In this document: positions 1 to 8,621 of the stretch, one piece after another | How the letters are laid out: each line of letters opens with the position of its first letter | How positions within the stretch are numbered: the stretch's first letter is position 1 | Assembly (NCBI GenBank): GCA_016926235.1 | Contig: JAFGOZ010000191.1 | Location: 1-64,000 of the forward strand | Direction: 5' to 3' | DNA length: 64,000 nucleotides | Source of the DNA: Bacteroidales bacterium | GTDB taxonomy: Bacteria > Bacteroidota > Bacteroidia > Bacteroidales > UBA10428 | Translations under genes and position numbers: made by a program | The notes under the pieces: model-generated | Databases searched by the model: none | The model's input: only the letters and a program-made list of their open reading frames with translations | What the model was told of the DNA's origin: nothing

Positions 1-207
1 AACAGATTGCCTATAGACACTTTATTCGACAAAATGATATAAATAGATATTATTCAGTAACTTAAATGTGTCAAAGTAGAATTAAATGCAAATTGATGTT
101 TTACTGCAACAATGATATATTTAAATAAGTTAAAAAGAGAAATGAAAATGCAAAACACAAAATGACTTATGATTTAGTATACGTATAAGTTGTAATCTAT
201 TCTCAAA

Positions 208-2181
208 TTATTCATAACCAGGAACAATAACTATAAAATCAGATTTAAAAGCCATAAGTTTTGCCTTCATTGAATTGTTATATCTGGCATTATATGCAAC
301 AGACCTTTTTCTCATTATAAAATAAACATCAATTTTTGATAAATCCTTTTCAGAAATACTGCAGGAGCTATAATTGAAGGTAAACCCCTTTTTATGTTTT
401 TTGGGGAGTAATGACCGGATGTGTTCCAGGCAATTCTCGTTTTCAGCGATAAAAACTATTTCACTGTCGCTTTTCACAGGCAGGCGAATTATCCTGTCAA
501 TGATGGTATTAAATGATGGTTCATGATCAATATTTCGGGGTAAATGCAAATTTATCTTTTCTATTTTATCTATTTCAGTGGATATGTTCACTCCATAAAC
601 AGTCTGCTGACCAGATAACATATTATCAAAAATACTGCCAAATATTCTCTGGGATGCAGATGTTTTGTTATTCCATCCAATAACTATATCTGAAGCCATA
701 TATTCCTTTGCTGCCCTAAGGATACCACTTGCAACATTCAGGTCAATACGTGTAATGACCTTTATGTTTTCACTTAAATTGTTGAAATCAGCAACATTCC
801 TTTCAAGTACTTCTCTTATTTTTATAAGGCTCTCCTTGGTGCTCCTTTCATTGTTTTCAATATGCAATACATAAACGGGTTCTAAATACTGTAGTGTCTG
901 AAAGCTGTTGGCAATAGAAACCAGATTGGCCATTGTACCAGGATTAGCTATGGGAACCAGTATATTCCCTGAATGCTTCTCTGCTTTAAGAAAATCCATT
1001 GACAGAGCCAGCTTCTTGCTGTATTTTTCAGTAATAAAGGATGCTGCAAGGCAACTGACCAGAATAACAATTATCGTAGCATTAAAAACAGAAATATCCA
1101 ACATTTGTCTTTCATAACCGATTAAGATAATAGCAATAGTAGCAGCAGCATGTGAACTGGTCAAACCAAAAAGAAGATTTCTCTGGATAGTTGTAAAGTG
1201 TAGGATTTTTTGGGAAATATAAGCCGCCAGCCATTTTCCGGCAAAGGCAGTTGCAATAAGAACCGATGAAACAAGCCAAAAATAAGTACCTGAGAACACT
1301 ACATTAATATTAATCAGCATACCTGCACCTATGAGGAATACGGGGACAAATAAAACGTTACCCACTAAATCAATATGGTGCATTAATAGCGAATTTTTGG
1401 GAATACTTTTGTTCAGTGCCAAACCTGCAACAAATGCACCAATAATCGGTTCCAACCCAATTAATTTTGCCAATAGGGCTGATAAGCATACCAAAAACAA
1501 TATAAACAGGTAATGAACCGGCCTGTCTCGTTTAACATGTTTAAAAAACCATCCTGCTGTTTTCGGATATGTATAAAAGATCAAAACAATATAAATTGTA
1601 AATGACAGGAACAATCTTACAAGTATATTAGTTATTCTGACATCCTGGTAATCATGGGTTATCAATGATAGAATGGTCAATACGAGTGTGTCAGTGATTA
1701 TGGTTCCTCCCACTGCAGTAAGAACTGAGATATCCCTCGTCACACCTGCTTTTCTTGCTATCGGGTATGCGATCAATGTATGAGTAGAAAACATTATGGA
1801 CACGAGAATGATGGCATGAAATTCCAATATAAGAAAATGTTTCGAAACCAGGAATCCTATGGCAGCAGGGATTATGAATGTCAGGAAGCCAAAAATAATA
1901 CTGTTTTTTCTTGTTAGTTTAAACTTTTCCGTATTAAGCTCCAACCCTGCCATAAACATGATATATAATAACCCCACCGTTCCTAATAGTTCAATACTTG
2001 CATCCCTCTTAAGAATATTAAAACCATAAGGCCCGGCTATAATACCCATTATAATAAAAGAGGCTACATCCGGTACCCTGATAATACGGAAAACAAATGG
2101 CGATAAAAATATGATCCCTATAAGTAGTGTAAAAATAAGAAGCGGCTCATGCAAAGGGAATATTGAGTTTGTTATGATCAT
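208..2181 (-). CDS. CPA2-family cation:proton antiporter with C-terminal UspA-like domain
   Basis: Inner-membrane monovalent cation/proton exchanger of the Kef/CPA2 type. Residues about 10-385 are a run of roughly a dozen hydrophobic helices typical of the Na+/H+ exchanger fold. They include the helix-break region around GLEPIIGAFVAGL (about 243-255), where CPA2 members carry the acidic ion-binding residue. After residue about 400 the protein becomes soluble and resembles a universal stress protein domain (starting near GNILVPIANPG), a plausible nucleotide-binding regulatory tail. There is no TrkA-N (KTN) domain, so it is not a classical KefB/KefC. The start codon lies 24 bp downstream of the stop of the exchanger gene at 2206-3156 on the same strand, so the two are probably co-transcribed. 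Whether the ion is Na+ or K+ cannot be told from sequence. Confidence 0.88.
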   Translation of the reverse strand: MIITNSIFPLHEPLLIFTLLIGIIFLSPFVFRIIRVPDVASFIIMGIIAGPYGFNILKRDASIELLGTVGLLYIMFMAGLELNTEKFKLTRKNSIIFGFLTFIIPAAIGFLVSKHFLILEFHAIILVSIMFSTHTLIAYPIARKAGVTRDISVLTAVGGTIITDTLVLTILSLITHDYQDVRITNILVRLFLSFTIYIVLIFYTYPKTAGWFFKHVKRDRPVHYLFILFLVCLSALLAKLIGLEPIIGAFVAGLALNKSIPKNSLLMHHIDLVGNVLFVPVFLIGAGMLININVVFSGTYFWLVSSVLIATAFAGKWLAAYISQKILHFTTIQRNLLFGLTSSHAAATIAIILIGYERQMLDISVFNATIIVILVSCLAASFITEKYSKKLALSMDFLKAEKHSGNILVPIANPGTMANLVSIANSFQTLQYLEPVYVLHIENNERSTKESLIKIREVLERNVADFNNLSENIKVITRIDLNVASGILRAAKEYMASDIVIGWNNKTSASQRIFGSIFDNMLSGQQTVYGVNISTEIDKIEKINLHLPRNIDHEPSFNTIIDRIIRLPVKSDSEIVFIAENENCLEHIRSLLPKKHKKGFTFNYSSCSISEKDLSKIDVYFIMRKRSVAYNARYNNSMKAKLMAFKSDFIVIVPGYE

Positions 2182-2205
2182 TCCTTTTAATTAGATTCGA
2201 AACAG

Positions 2206-3156
2206 TTACGTTAGTAAATATACAATATAACCTGCATAACCAGTTAATAAAATACCTGCTTCCCACCTGTCCAACTTATATTTTTTTCCGCTGAACATAA
2301 AAACAAACAGAAGTACCGTAGCAACAATCAGCAAAAGAATATCAAAATCAAACGACTTATTATAGGTTACCGGCTTAATTATCGCACTAATTCCCAGAAT
2401 AAAGAAAACATTAAAGATGTTTGAACCAATAATATTACCTATAGCAATATCACTATTCCTTTTAAATGCTGCAACTACAGAAGTCATGAGTTCGGGCAAC
2501 GAGGTGCCGGCAGATACAATAGTAATCCCTATGAGTTTCTCACTTGCACCAAGATGATGAGCAATAATAACAGCTTTGTCAACTACCAGCTTACTGCCTC
2601 CGACCAATGCGATTAAACCGGCAACAATAATTAAAATAGAAACCTTTGGTTTGATAATTTTGAATCCGGCTTCAAGGGGTTCATCCTTTTTTCGAAGATT
2701 AATACTTATATAACCAATAAAAAGGATAAAAAACCCCAGCAATATAATCCCATCTATCCTGTTTAAACTAAATTGATTGGTTTGATTAAAACTATAATTA
2801 GCCAGTAAAATAAGGACAATTGCAGCCAGCAGGGAAAAGGGAATTTCATTCCAAATGGTTTTAACCTGAACAGTAAGCGGATATACCAATCCGGATAATC
2901 CCAGAATAAGCATCAGATTAAAAATATTACTTCCGACAATGTTACCCAGGGTTACATCGTTGTAACCTTTAATTGACGAGAAGATGTTTACAACAAGCTC
3001 AGGGGCCGAGGTGCCAAAAGCAACAATTGTGAGGCCAATGGCTAATTCAGAAACCCGATAATGCTTGGCAAGGGATATAGAACCGTCTACTAACCAGTCT
3101 GCACCCTTAACAAGTATGGCAAATCCGAGGATTAAAAGAAGTATGTGTATAGTCAT
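2206..3156 (-). CDS. Calcium/sodium antiporter, CaxA/YrbG family
   Basis: Inner-membrane cation exchanger of the CaCA superfamily, K+-independent YrbG-like branch, 316 aa, the usual family length. Two homologous halves of about five helices each carry the alpha-repeat signatures. The first half has GTSAPELVVNIFSS followed by GNIVGSNIFN, and the second has GTSLPELMTSVVAA followed by GNIIGSNIFN. The glutamates in these repeats are the conserved ion-binding residues of the family. It is the first gene of a probable two-gene minus-strand unit with the antiporter at 208-2181. The upstream divergent gap to 3333 is 176 bp. Substrate assignment (Ca2+ versus another divalent cation) is by family only. 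Confidence 0.92.
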   Translation of the reverse strand: MTIHILLLILGFAILVKGADWLVDGSISLAKHYRVSELAIGLTIVAFGTSAPELVVNIFSSIKGYNDVTLGNIVGSNIFNLMLILGLSGLVYPLTVQVKTIWNEIPFSLLAAIVLILLANYSFNQTNQFSLNRIDGIILLGFFILFIGYISINLRKKDEPLEAGFKIIKPKVSILIIVAGLIALVGGSKLVVDKAVIIAHHLGASEKLIGITIVSAGTSLPELMTSVVAAFKRNSDIAIGNIIGSNIFNVFFILGISAIIKPVTYNKSFDFDILLLIVATVLLFVFMFSGKKYKLDRWEAGILLTGYAGYIVYLLT

Positions 3157-3332
3157 GTTGCAAAGTTTTGATTAAGACGACAGAAAGCTGTTTAGTAACT
3201 GATTTTTTTATTCTGTCAATAACCTCACCTCTCCGCAACCTGCTTTTAGATTAATTGTTCATTTTAACAATAAAAACCTGTTACAAATGCGACCTCTAAC
3301 ATCTTAATATCAAATAATTAAATTCCTCCAAG

Positions 3333-3770
3333 ATGAAAAAACTAATTATAATTGCCTTTATATTTTCTTGTGCATCTGTTTATTCACAAGATGAAGTACT
3401 GCCCCAAAATGTTGAATCTGCTTTTAAAAATAAATACCCGACATCAAGGCTTGATGGTTGGAGATTTGAAAAAGAATTATATTATATTGATTTTATAACA
3501 AAATCCATTTCGTACACTTCAGTTTTTAACGAACAAGGAGAATGGCTGGAAACCTCTGAAGCGATTTCTGATTTTGACATTCCCCAGGCTTTAAAGGATT
3601 ATATAAAACACAATTATCCTCAGGGGATTATCTCTTATAGCGAAAAGGTCGTGACCTTAGATAGTCCGGGATTTATAAGGACTAATATTGTTAACGATAT
3701 GAAATTCATCGTAATACAATGTGATAATAACGGATCAAATATTAAAGTCACAAAAGTAGAAGATGAGTGA
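3333..3770 (+). CDS. Secreted PepSY-like protein
   Basis: Predicted periplasmic protein of 145 aa. It has a clean signal peptide (residues 1-19, Lys-Lys start, hydrophobic core, cleavage near VYSQ). The mature part reads as two short alpha/beta repeats of the PepSY-like (DUF2874) type. Each has a helix with an NKYP or HNYPQG motif (PQNVESAFKNKYP and PQALKDYIKHNYPQG) followed by strands containing YYIDF-type residues. Such proteins occur in many Bacteroidota, often as beta-lactamase-inhibitor-like fold proteins of unknown role. It stands alone, divergent from the exchanger pair and followed by about 230 bp of AT-rich sequence. The family assignment rests on repeat pattern and secondary structure, so it is moderate; no function is claimed. 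Confidence 0.7.
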   Translation: MKKLIIIAFIFSCASVYSQDEVLPQNVESAFKNKYPTSRLDGWRFEKELYYIDFITKSISYTSVFNEQGEWLETSEAISDFDIPQALKDYIKHNYPQGIISYSEKVVTLDSPGFIRTNIVNDMKFIVIQCDNNGSNIKVTKVEDE

Positions 3771-3998
3771 TAATTATTGTACATAATATCATTATACCGT
3801 TTATAATAAAAACAAAGCATATAATATTAAAATTTTAGGAAGACGAAAGTAAATATTTCATAAAATTCGGAGTCCTTATTTCCAAAAACATCACAAACTT
3901 TTCAATTAATTATCCATCATATACATAATAAAATTTGTTATGGATAAATAGTTACTTATACTCGCCGGTCCGTCTTAATATAATAAAAATACATATTT

Positions 3999-4232
3999 AT
4001 GAAAACCGGATTGGGACCATATAGTGAGGTTGGTCATATCGTTAACAATTTTGTTAAATCTATTGTTACAGCCATACCTGGTAAATCTTTTTATATTAAA
4101 CCTGAATCAAAGGTATTTATTAAAAGAAGGGAGTTAACTTATAAGGATCATCGTAAAGCTTTTGACATTCCTTTGTACGCAAAACCTTTATTTGAAAGGC
4201 AACTACTCATTAAAGAGAAAAAGAAAAAATAA
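3999..4232 (+). CDS. Small basic hypothetical protein (77 aa)
   Basis: I do not recognise this gene. It encodes 77 aa, lysine/arginine rich, with no signal peptide or membrane helix and a strongly basic tail ending in Lys residues. There is no clear Shine-Dalgarno, which is usual for Bacteroidota; the leader before the ATG is A/T rich. It lies 66 bp before the STAS-like gene on the same strand, so the two may be transcribed together. Coding potential is plausible because the frame is open from an ATG and the amino-acid composition is ordinary, but there is no family support. Confidence 0.5.
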   Translation: MKTGLGPYSEVGHIVNNFVKSIVTAIPGKSFYIKPESKVFIKRRELTYKDHRKAFDIPLYAKPLFERQLLIKEKKKK

Positions 4233-4298
4233 AAGAATTTGTCTGGAAATTCATTCCCGACAAATTCCTATATGTAACATTACTTAAAACTTTTACCT

Positions 4299-4625
4299 AT
4301 GCTGATTATAAAAAAAACAGGTGAAGGCTATTATTTAGCATCCCTGGCAAATGGATATGTAAAACTTGGCAGAACTGAATGCCATAAACTGAAACGTGAT
4401 TTGTCTGAGATAGTAAAACCACACCGTGAAATATCAGTTGACCTCAAGGGAATTAAAGAGATTGATCCGGGAGGCATGAAAATACTGTATGAGCTTAGAA
4501 ATAATGCAGGTAATAAAAAATGTACGATACGATTCATTAACATTGATTCCGGAATCTCAGTGGATATAAATGGCCCTAAAAAGAAACGGATTCAATTACT
4601 TGATCAATCAGAGGCTGATTTGTGA
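4299..4625 (+). CDS. STAS-domain-like small protein
   Basis: Cytoplasmic 108-aa protein. The central part (residues about 40-85) has the alternation typical of STAS/anti-sigma-factor-antagonist domains. A hydrophobic strand (EISVDLKGIKEIDPGGMKILYELRN) places Asp-Pro-Gly-Gly where STAS proteins carry the D-S/T-x-G-L phosphorylation loop. It is followed by a helix and a strand (KCTIRFINID). The phosphoacceptor Ser/Thr of classical SpoIIAA is not present at that loop (Pro-Gly instead), so if it is a STAS domain it is a non-phosphorylatable one. The protein is short for a complete domain. No anti-sigma factor lies nearby, but a SpoIIE-type phosphatase is encoded at 28983-31490. The call is an inference from pattern only. 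Confidence 0.5.
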   Translation: MLIIKKTGEGYYLASLANGYVKLGRTECHKLKRDLSEIVKPHREISVDLKGIKEIDPGGMKILYELRNNAGNKKCTIRFINIDSGISVDINGPKKKRIQLLDQSEADL

Positions 4626-4663
4626 CCGGGCGAGGTTAAATTATTTTAAATTCTCAGATTTTC

Positions 4664-5263
4664 TTAGCTACATGAAATATTTTGTATTTCTATTGATTCA
4701 GAAAAATTATTTCCCAACTCAATTAATACTCTCATCCATATATCCCCATTACGATCCACCAAACCGGTTAATCCATTACCCTTGACAATAACCAGTTTTA
4801 CAAAAGCATCAAAACTATCTGCCTTCTGGTAGACTTTTACATTGCCGTATGATGTTCCATTAAATATATAATTTGACAACTCACTATAGGAGGAATTATC
4901 TTTATTGAATTCATTTCCATTTATGTTATAATATTCAACTTTAACCTGGTTTTTATTCAGGTGTGCTTCAATACTAAAATTTGAATAACCCTCCAAAGAA
5001 TTTTTTATGGTGATATGATCATCACACGTACCACAATCTGCATTTGGGTCATAATCAGTTGTATGCTCTACTAAAACCTCATCAACGATCAATGTCAAAA
5101 CAGAATCATTCTGTTCATTTCTGAAAGTAAGGATATCGCCGGCTTCATATGAGAACCAGTCAAGTATATCTCTGTCAAAATCAGGACAGTCAATTTGTCT
5201 GCTGCAACTAATCAGCACAATTAAACCTGAAATAAGTGAAGTGAGTTTTAGAATTGTTCTCAT
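4664..5263 (-). CDS. Hypothetical lipoprotein
   Basis: Predicted lipoprotein of 199 aa. The leader is 19 residues with lipobox LISC and lipidation at Cys20. The mature region is beta-rich and contains a CGTC motif (about residues 78-81) and further cysteines, including the C-terminal ISCS, so disulfides are possible. No named domain is recognised. It is transcribed convergently with the STAS-like gene (38-bp gap) and divergently from the ACT-like gene at 5544, with a 280-bp AT-rich upstream gap. Function unknown. Confidence 0.75.
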   Translation of the reverse strand: MRTILKLTSLISGLIVLISCSRQIDCPDFDRDILDWFSYEAGDILTFRNEQNDSVLTLIVDEVLVEHTTDYDPNADCGTCDDHITIKNSLEGYSNFSIEAHLNKNQVKVEYYNINGNEFNKDNSSYSELSNYIFNGTSYGNVKVYQKADSFDAFVKLVIVKGNGLTGLVDRNGDIWMRVLIELGNNFSESIEIQNISCS

Positions 5264-5543
5264 AATTTGGGTTTATTTGTCAATAAGACGCTTTATCTTC
5301 ATAAATGGTTGCCCCCAAATCATATTAAAAATAAGTTCAATTACATTAATAATACTTTTTTCATGAGGCTGTCATCCAAGTAATTGCCATTTATTCATTG
5401 AGATAAGCTTACAAAATATTTCGATTTATTATTGAATATTTTTATTTTCAAAAGGGCTGGATTACAGATAAAGCCTAATCGGGATAATTTGATGAAAAAT
5501 TAATATACTTGCATATAATTCAATAAATATTAAAACCTACACT

Positions 5544-5960
5544 ATGGCATTAGAAGTAAAAAAAGTTGATTATTTCAACATTACAATCGATAGTAATTCT
5601 GAAGAAGCATCCCAATTGCTTTCAAAATTTGCAAACGCGGGCATTGGCTTGCTGGCTTTTAAGGCAGTTCCTTTACAACACAAAAAGAGCTTTTTTACAC
5701 TTTTCCCAAATAACAGTCTAAAAATGAAAGACGAGGCAAAGAGAGCCGGATTAAAAATGGATGGCCCGTACAATGCTATAATAATAAAAAGTGATAACGA
5801 TGATCCGGGTGAATGTGCAGGTGTATTTAAAAAACTATCCCTGGCCGGAATTAATGCTTATGAATCCTGCGGTATAGCCGACATTAAAGATAGTTATGGC
5901 ATGGTACTCTACCTTGACCCGGAAGACTGTGATAAAGCTTTAAAAGCATTGAAAGCATGA
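5544..5960 (+). CDS. ACT-domain-like small protein
   Basis: Cytoplasmic 138-aa protein with no signal peptide. It looks like a tandem of two ACT-like beta-alpha-beta units: residues about 9-60 (YFNITIDSNSEEASQLLSKFANAGIGLLAFKAVPL) and about 75-135 (NAIIIKSDNDDPGECAGVFKKLSLAGINAYESCGI). In both, a strand leads into a helix of the form 'A..L.KF..AGI' and then another strand, the ACT pattern. ACT domains usually bind small ligands such as amino acids and regulate enzymes or transporters. It is monocistronic here, so no partner can be suggested. Assignment is by pattern; the precise subfamily is unknown. Confidence 0.6.
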   Translation: MALEVKKVDYFNITIDSNSEEASQLLSKFANAGIGLLAFKAVPLQHKKSFFTLFPNNSLKMKDEAKRAGLKMDGPYNAIIIKSDNDDPGECAGVFKKLSLAGINAYESCGIADIKDSYGMVLYLDPEDCDKALKALKA

Positions 5961-6017
5961 ATTTATATGAAAAGCAGGACATCCAGCACATGATGAATTA
6001 CCAATAAATAAAGGGAT

Positions 6018-6176
6018 ATGAAACTTTTGAATTTAATCATACTTTATACATTCCTTCAATTAAATAAACAAGCCCGGGAATTTAAAAGAGAAAATCTTTT
6101 CGATGAAGACTGGAAATTTTACAAGTTTATACCTAAATCGTCTGGGAGAATGGGAGCCTGTAAAAGAAGCTTTTAA
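6018..6176 (+). pseudogene. Remnant of a GH2-type glycoside hydrolase N-terminus
   Basis: An ATG at 6018 opens a 52-codon frame. It begins with a signal-peptide-like stretch (MKLLNLIILYTFLQL) and continues into REFKRENLFDEDWKFYK. The phrase N-L-F-D-E-D-W-K-F is the hallmark opening of secreted Bacteroidota GH2 beta-galactosidase-like enzymes, where it is normally followed by hundreds of residues of sugar-binding domain. Here the frame runs into unrelated residues and a stop at 6174. No frame downstream to the fucosidase resumes a recognisable GH2. It sits directly upstream of a GH29 fucosidase, which fits decay of a former glycosidase pair. The rest of the 5961-6525 gap holds no convincing gene. 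Identification rests on a short motif. Confidence 0.45.
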
Positions 6177-6410
6177 TCAAGGATTAATTGATGAGATTCA
6201 AGCTTATTCTACAAACTCAACTTCTGTTCCTAAAATCCCCTACTTATTGCTTGTATCTTACAAGCTCTCTTACCCTTCTTCTTTGCATCTTCAACACTAA
6301 TATTGTATATTTTCAGGAAAAAAAATCAAAAGTGGCGCTAATCAAGGTATATTTGGCATATATTTTATATTTTAACAGAATATTATTTGTTGAATAAATC
6401 ATGAAAATGA

Positions 6411-6493
6411 AACATCCATGATAAATATTTTAACACACACAAGCATGATTATAAGCGAAAATCATCCGCTCAGGTAAAAGCTTCATGGATGTT
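6411..6493. repeat. 11-bp inverted repeat upstream of the fucosidase
   Basis: AACATCCATGA at 6411-6421 and its exact reverse complement TCATGGATGTT at 6483-6493 flank a 61-bp segment. The right arm ends 32 bp before the fucosidase ATG, so it lies in or near the leader. It could be an operator pair or a stem closing the leader RNA. It could also be a scar of the deletion that removed most of the upstream glycosidase. Exactness over 11 bp is seen; function is inference. Confidence 0.4.
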
Positions 6494-6525
6494 CCATCTG
6501 ACCATTAAAAATAAATTATAAACAG

Positions 6526-8142
6526 ATGAAAAACATAACCCCGATACTTATTTGCATTATTTCACTGATTTCGTGCAACCAAAACACGAAAGAAAAGATG
6601 CAGACCGGAAAGTTTGAACCTGATTGGGAATCATTAAAACAGTACGAAGTACCCGAATGGTTTCGTGATGCAAAATTTGGTATCTGGGCACACTGGGGTC
6701 CGCAATGTCAGCCGGAGCATGGAGACTGGTATGCCAGATATATGTACGTTGAAGGGGATTGGAAGTACAACTGGCATGTGGAAAATTATGGACACCCATC
6801 TGAATTTGGATTCAAAGACGTGATACATGAATGGAAAGCTGAAAACTGGGATCCCGAAAAATTGGTTGCACTATACAAAAGGGCGGGTGCCAGATATTTC
6901 TTTGCCATGGGCAATCACCATGATAACCTGGATATGTGGGACAGCAAATACCAGGAATGGAACTCAGAGGATGTAGGCCCTCATAAAAACATCCTTGAGA
7001 GGTGGGCTAAAGCTGCAAGAAACAACGGGCTGCCTTTTGGAGTAAGCATTCATGCTGCACATGCATGGATCTGGTATGAAGTATCGCAGGACGCTGACAA
7101 AGCAGGCAAATATGCAGGCTTACCCTATGATGGCAAGCTTACGAAAGAAGATGGAAAAGGAAAGTGGTGGGAAGGTTTAGACCCGCAAAAATTATACGCA
7201 CAAAACCATCCTGTAAGTGCAGGCCATGAAAATGTAAGAACTATTCATTCGCAATGGGGATGGGAAAATGGCGCCACTCCCCCATCGGAGGAATATTGTC
7301 TCAATTTTTACAACCGGACACTTGATATGATCAATAAGTACAATCCTGATTTAATTTATTTTGATGACACCGGTTTACCATTATGGCCTGTGAGTAATGT
7401 TGGCCTTGAAATAGCAGCACATTTTTATAATTCAAACATGAAATTACATGATGGCAAACTTGAGGCTGTACTTTTTGGTAAAATACTTACCGAAGAACAA
7501 AAAGAATGTATGGTTTGGGATGTAGAACGCGGAGCCCCCGATAAAATTCAGGAAATGCCGTGGCAATCATGCACCTGTATTGGAGGATGGCATTACGACA
7601 GGGGTATTTATGACAAAGATGGATACAAATCACCTAAAACAGTTATGCAATTGTTAGTAGATATTGTCAGCAAGAACGGGAATCTTCTGCTTAATATTCC
7701 TGTCAGGGGGGACGGTTCAATTGATGAGAAAGAATTAAAGGTGGTTGAAGGCATAACCATGTGGATGGATATTAACAGCGAGTGTATCTATGACACCAGG
7801 CCATGGTTTGTCTACGGCGAAGGTCCAAAGGCAGATAGCGCCAACCCTATAAATGCCCAGGGATTTAACGAAGGGAAAGGTGAACCTTATAGTTCAAAAG
7901 ATATAAGATTTACTAAAAAAGACAGTGTTTTATACGCCATTGTTATGGAGCTGCCTGAAAACAACAAGGAGATACTAATTAAATCGCTTTTCACCGGAAG
8001 CCAATATTATAGTGAAAACTTAGACAAAGTTGAAATGCTGGGCGGTAAAATCATTTCATATAAATTTGATGAAGACGCATTACGTGTATTACTTCCTGAT
8101 AATATGGATTTGATTGCCCCAGTGGTGCTTAAGATATATTAA
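6526..8142 (+). CDS. Alpha-L-fucosidase, GH29 (lipoprotein)
   Basis: Surface or periplasmic lipoprotein (lipobox ending at Cys17, LISC) that should hydrolyse alpha-linked L-fucose from glycans. The 538-aa length fits a catalytic domain plus a small C-terminal beta domain. The opening WFRDAKFGIWAHWGP is the standard GH29 N-terminal strand, followed by GNHHDNLDMWDSKYQEWNS around the -1 subsite. YFDD (Asp280) matches the position of the GH29 catalytic nucleophile. The NGNLLLNIPVRGDGSI block ends the TIM barrel. The insertion with LHDGKLEAVLFGKILTEEQ before the C-terminal strands is typical of the Bacteroidota branch. The fucose linkage cannot be predicted. No SusC/SusD pair is nearby, so it is not part of a visible polysaccharide utilisation locus. 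Its stop overlaps by 4 bp the stop of the convergent small gene. Confidence 0.93.
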   Translation: MKNITPILICIISLISCNQNTKEKMQTGKFEPDWESLKQYEVPEWFRDAKFGIWAHWGPQCQPEHGDWYARYMYVEGDWKYNWHVENYGHPSEFGFKDVIHEWKAENWDPEKLVALYKRAGARYFFAMGNHHDNLDMWDSKYQEWNSEDVGPHKNILERWAKAARNNGLPFGVSIHAAHAWIWYEVSQDADKAGKYAGLPYDGKLTKEDGKGKWWEGLDPQKLYAQNHPVSAGHENVRTIHSQWGWENGATPPSEEYCLNFYNRTLDMINKYNPDLIYFDDTGLPLWPVSNVGLEIAAHFYNSNMKLHDGKLEAVLFGKILTEEQKECMVWDVERGAPDKIQEMPWQSCTCIGGWHYDRGIYDKDGYKSPKTVMQLLVDIVSKNGNLLLNIPVRGDGSIDEKELKVVEGITMWMDINSECIYDTRPWFVYGEGPKADSANPINAQGFNEGKGEPYSSKDIRFTKKDSVLYAIVMELPENNKEILIKSLFTGSQYYSENLDKVEMLGGKIISYKFDEDALRVLLPDNMDLIAPVVLKIY

Positions 8143-8384
8143 TCCTCAATTATTACAATTATTGGAGACTCAATATGTTTGATATCGTTCTTCCTTCCCT
8201 GACGGATTAATTCATTACCATTTTCATCATACTCTTTTGGAAGATTATCCAAAACCTGCCGTATAGTTACCTCTCCACTCACTTTTATCGTTTTACCATT
8301 GAGTTTTTCGGCCGTTTCATAGTCAATATTTACTACATAACCATTCATATAAATGCCATCCTTTGTGGTATTAGCTATATCCAT
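8139..8384 (-). CDS. Small secreted beta protein, out of frame with its signal peptide
   Basis: The open frame from the internal ATG at 8384 encodes 81 aa of OB-like beta character (NGKTIKVSGEVTIRQVL) with no recognised family. That ATG is probably not the real start. The same frame stays open upstream to about 8504 and encodes the end of a signal peptide (SSIAYSQ, then a Thr/Lys-rich linker). The matching signal-peptide start (ATG at 8518-8520; MKPILIFLFIHLFI) is in another frame. The switch falls exactly in the 8-bp tandem repeat at 8468-8497. Adding one repeat copy, or removing two, joins the start to the body and gives a perfect leader ending in AYSQ. So this is either a phase-variable secreted protein in the OFF state, a recent frameshift, or a sequencing slip in the repeat. 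Confidence 0.65.
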   Translation of the reverse strand: MDIANTTKDGIYMNGYVVNIDYETAEKLNGKTIKVSGEVTIRQVLDNLPKEYDENGNELIRQGRKNDIKHIESPIIVIIED

Positions 8385-8467
8385 TTTAGTGATAAAGGTA
8401 ATTGTGTCGGTTGTCGTTTTTGATTGTTTATTTAATGTATCTACTGTTTGAGAATAAGCTATTGAAG

Positions 8468-8497
8468 ATAAATGAATAAATGAATAAATGAATAAAT
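8468..8497. repeat. 8-bp tandem repeat (ATAAATGA x3.75) inside a signal-peptide coding region
   Basis: Three perfect copies of ATAAATGA (8468-8491) plus six bases of a fourth. On the minus strand the unit reads as CATTTATT permutations, encoding Ile/His/Phe/Tyr residues that suit a hydrophobic signal-peptide core in every frame. Because 8 is not a multiple of 3, each copy gained or lost shifts the reading frame of the gene ending at 8139. Slipped-strand mispairing at such tracts is the classical basis of contingency loci. Seen directly: repeat, frame break and in-frame restoration by copy change. Inferred: switching in vivo. Confidence 0.85.
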
Positions 8498-8621
8498 AAA
8501 AATATTAAAATAGGTTTCATCTGTTTATATTTTTAATTTTTAATTGACTTCATCGATCTCTCCGCCGCGGCAGATCAGATGCAAATAAGCCCAGCAGAGA
8601 AAGTCTAAAGAAATGTGGTAT

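Noticed and set aside
4570..4785. 71-aa ORF after the STAS-like gene
   Set aside because: It overlaps the ends of two better-supported convergent genes and has no coding features.
6103..6300. 65-aa ORF overlapping the glycosidase remnant
   Set aside because: It starts inside the GH2-like frame, has no leader or recognisable domain, and its second half is low-complexity. Part of it (GLIDEIQAY) recalls LamG strands, but too weakly to call.
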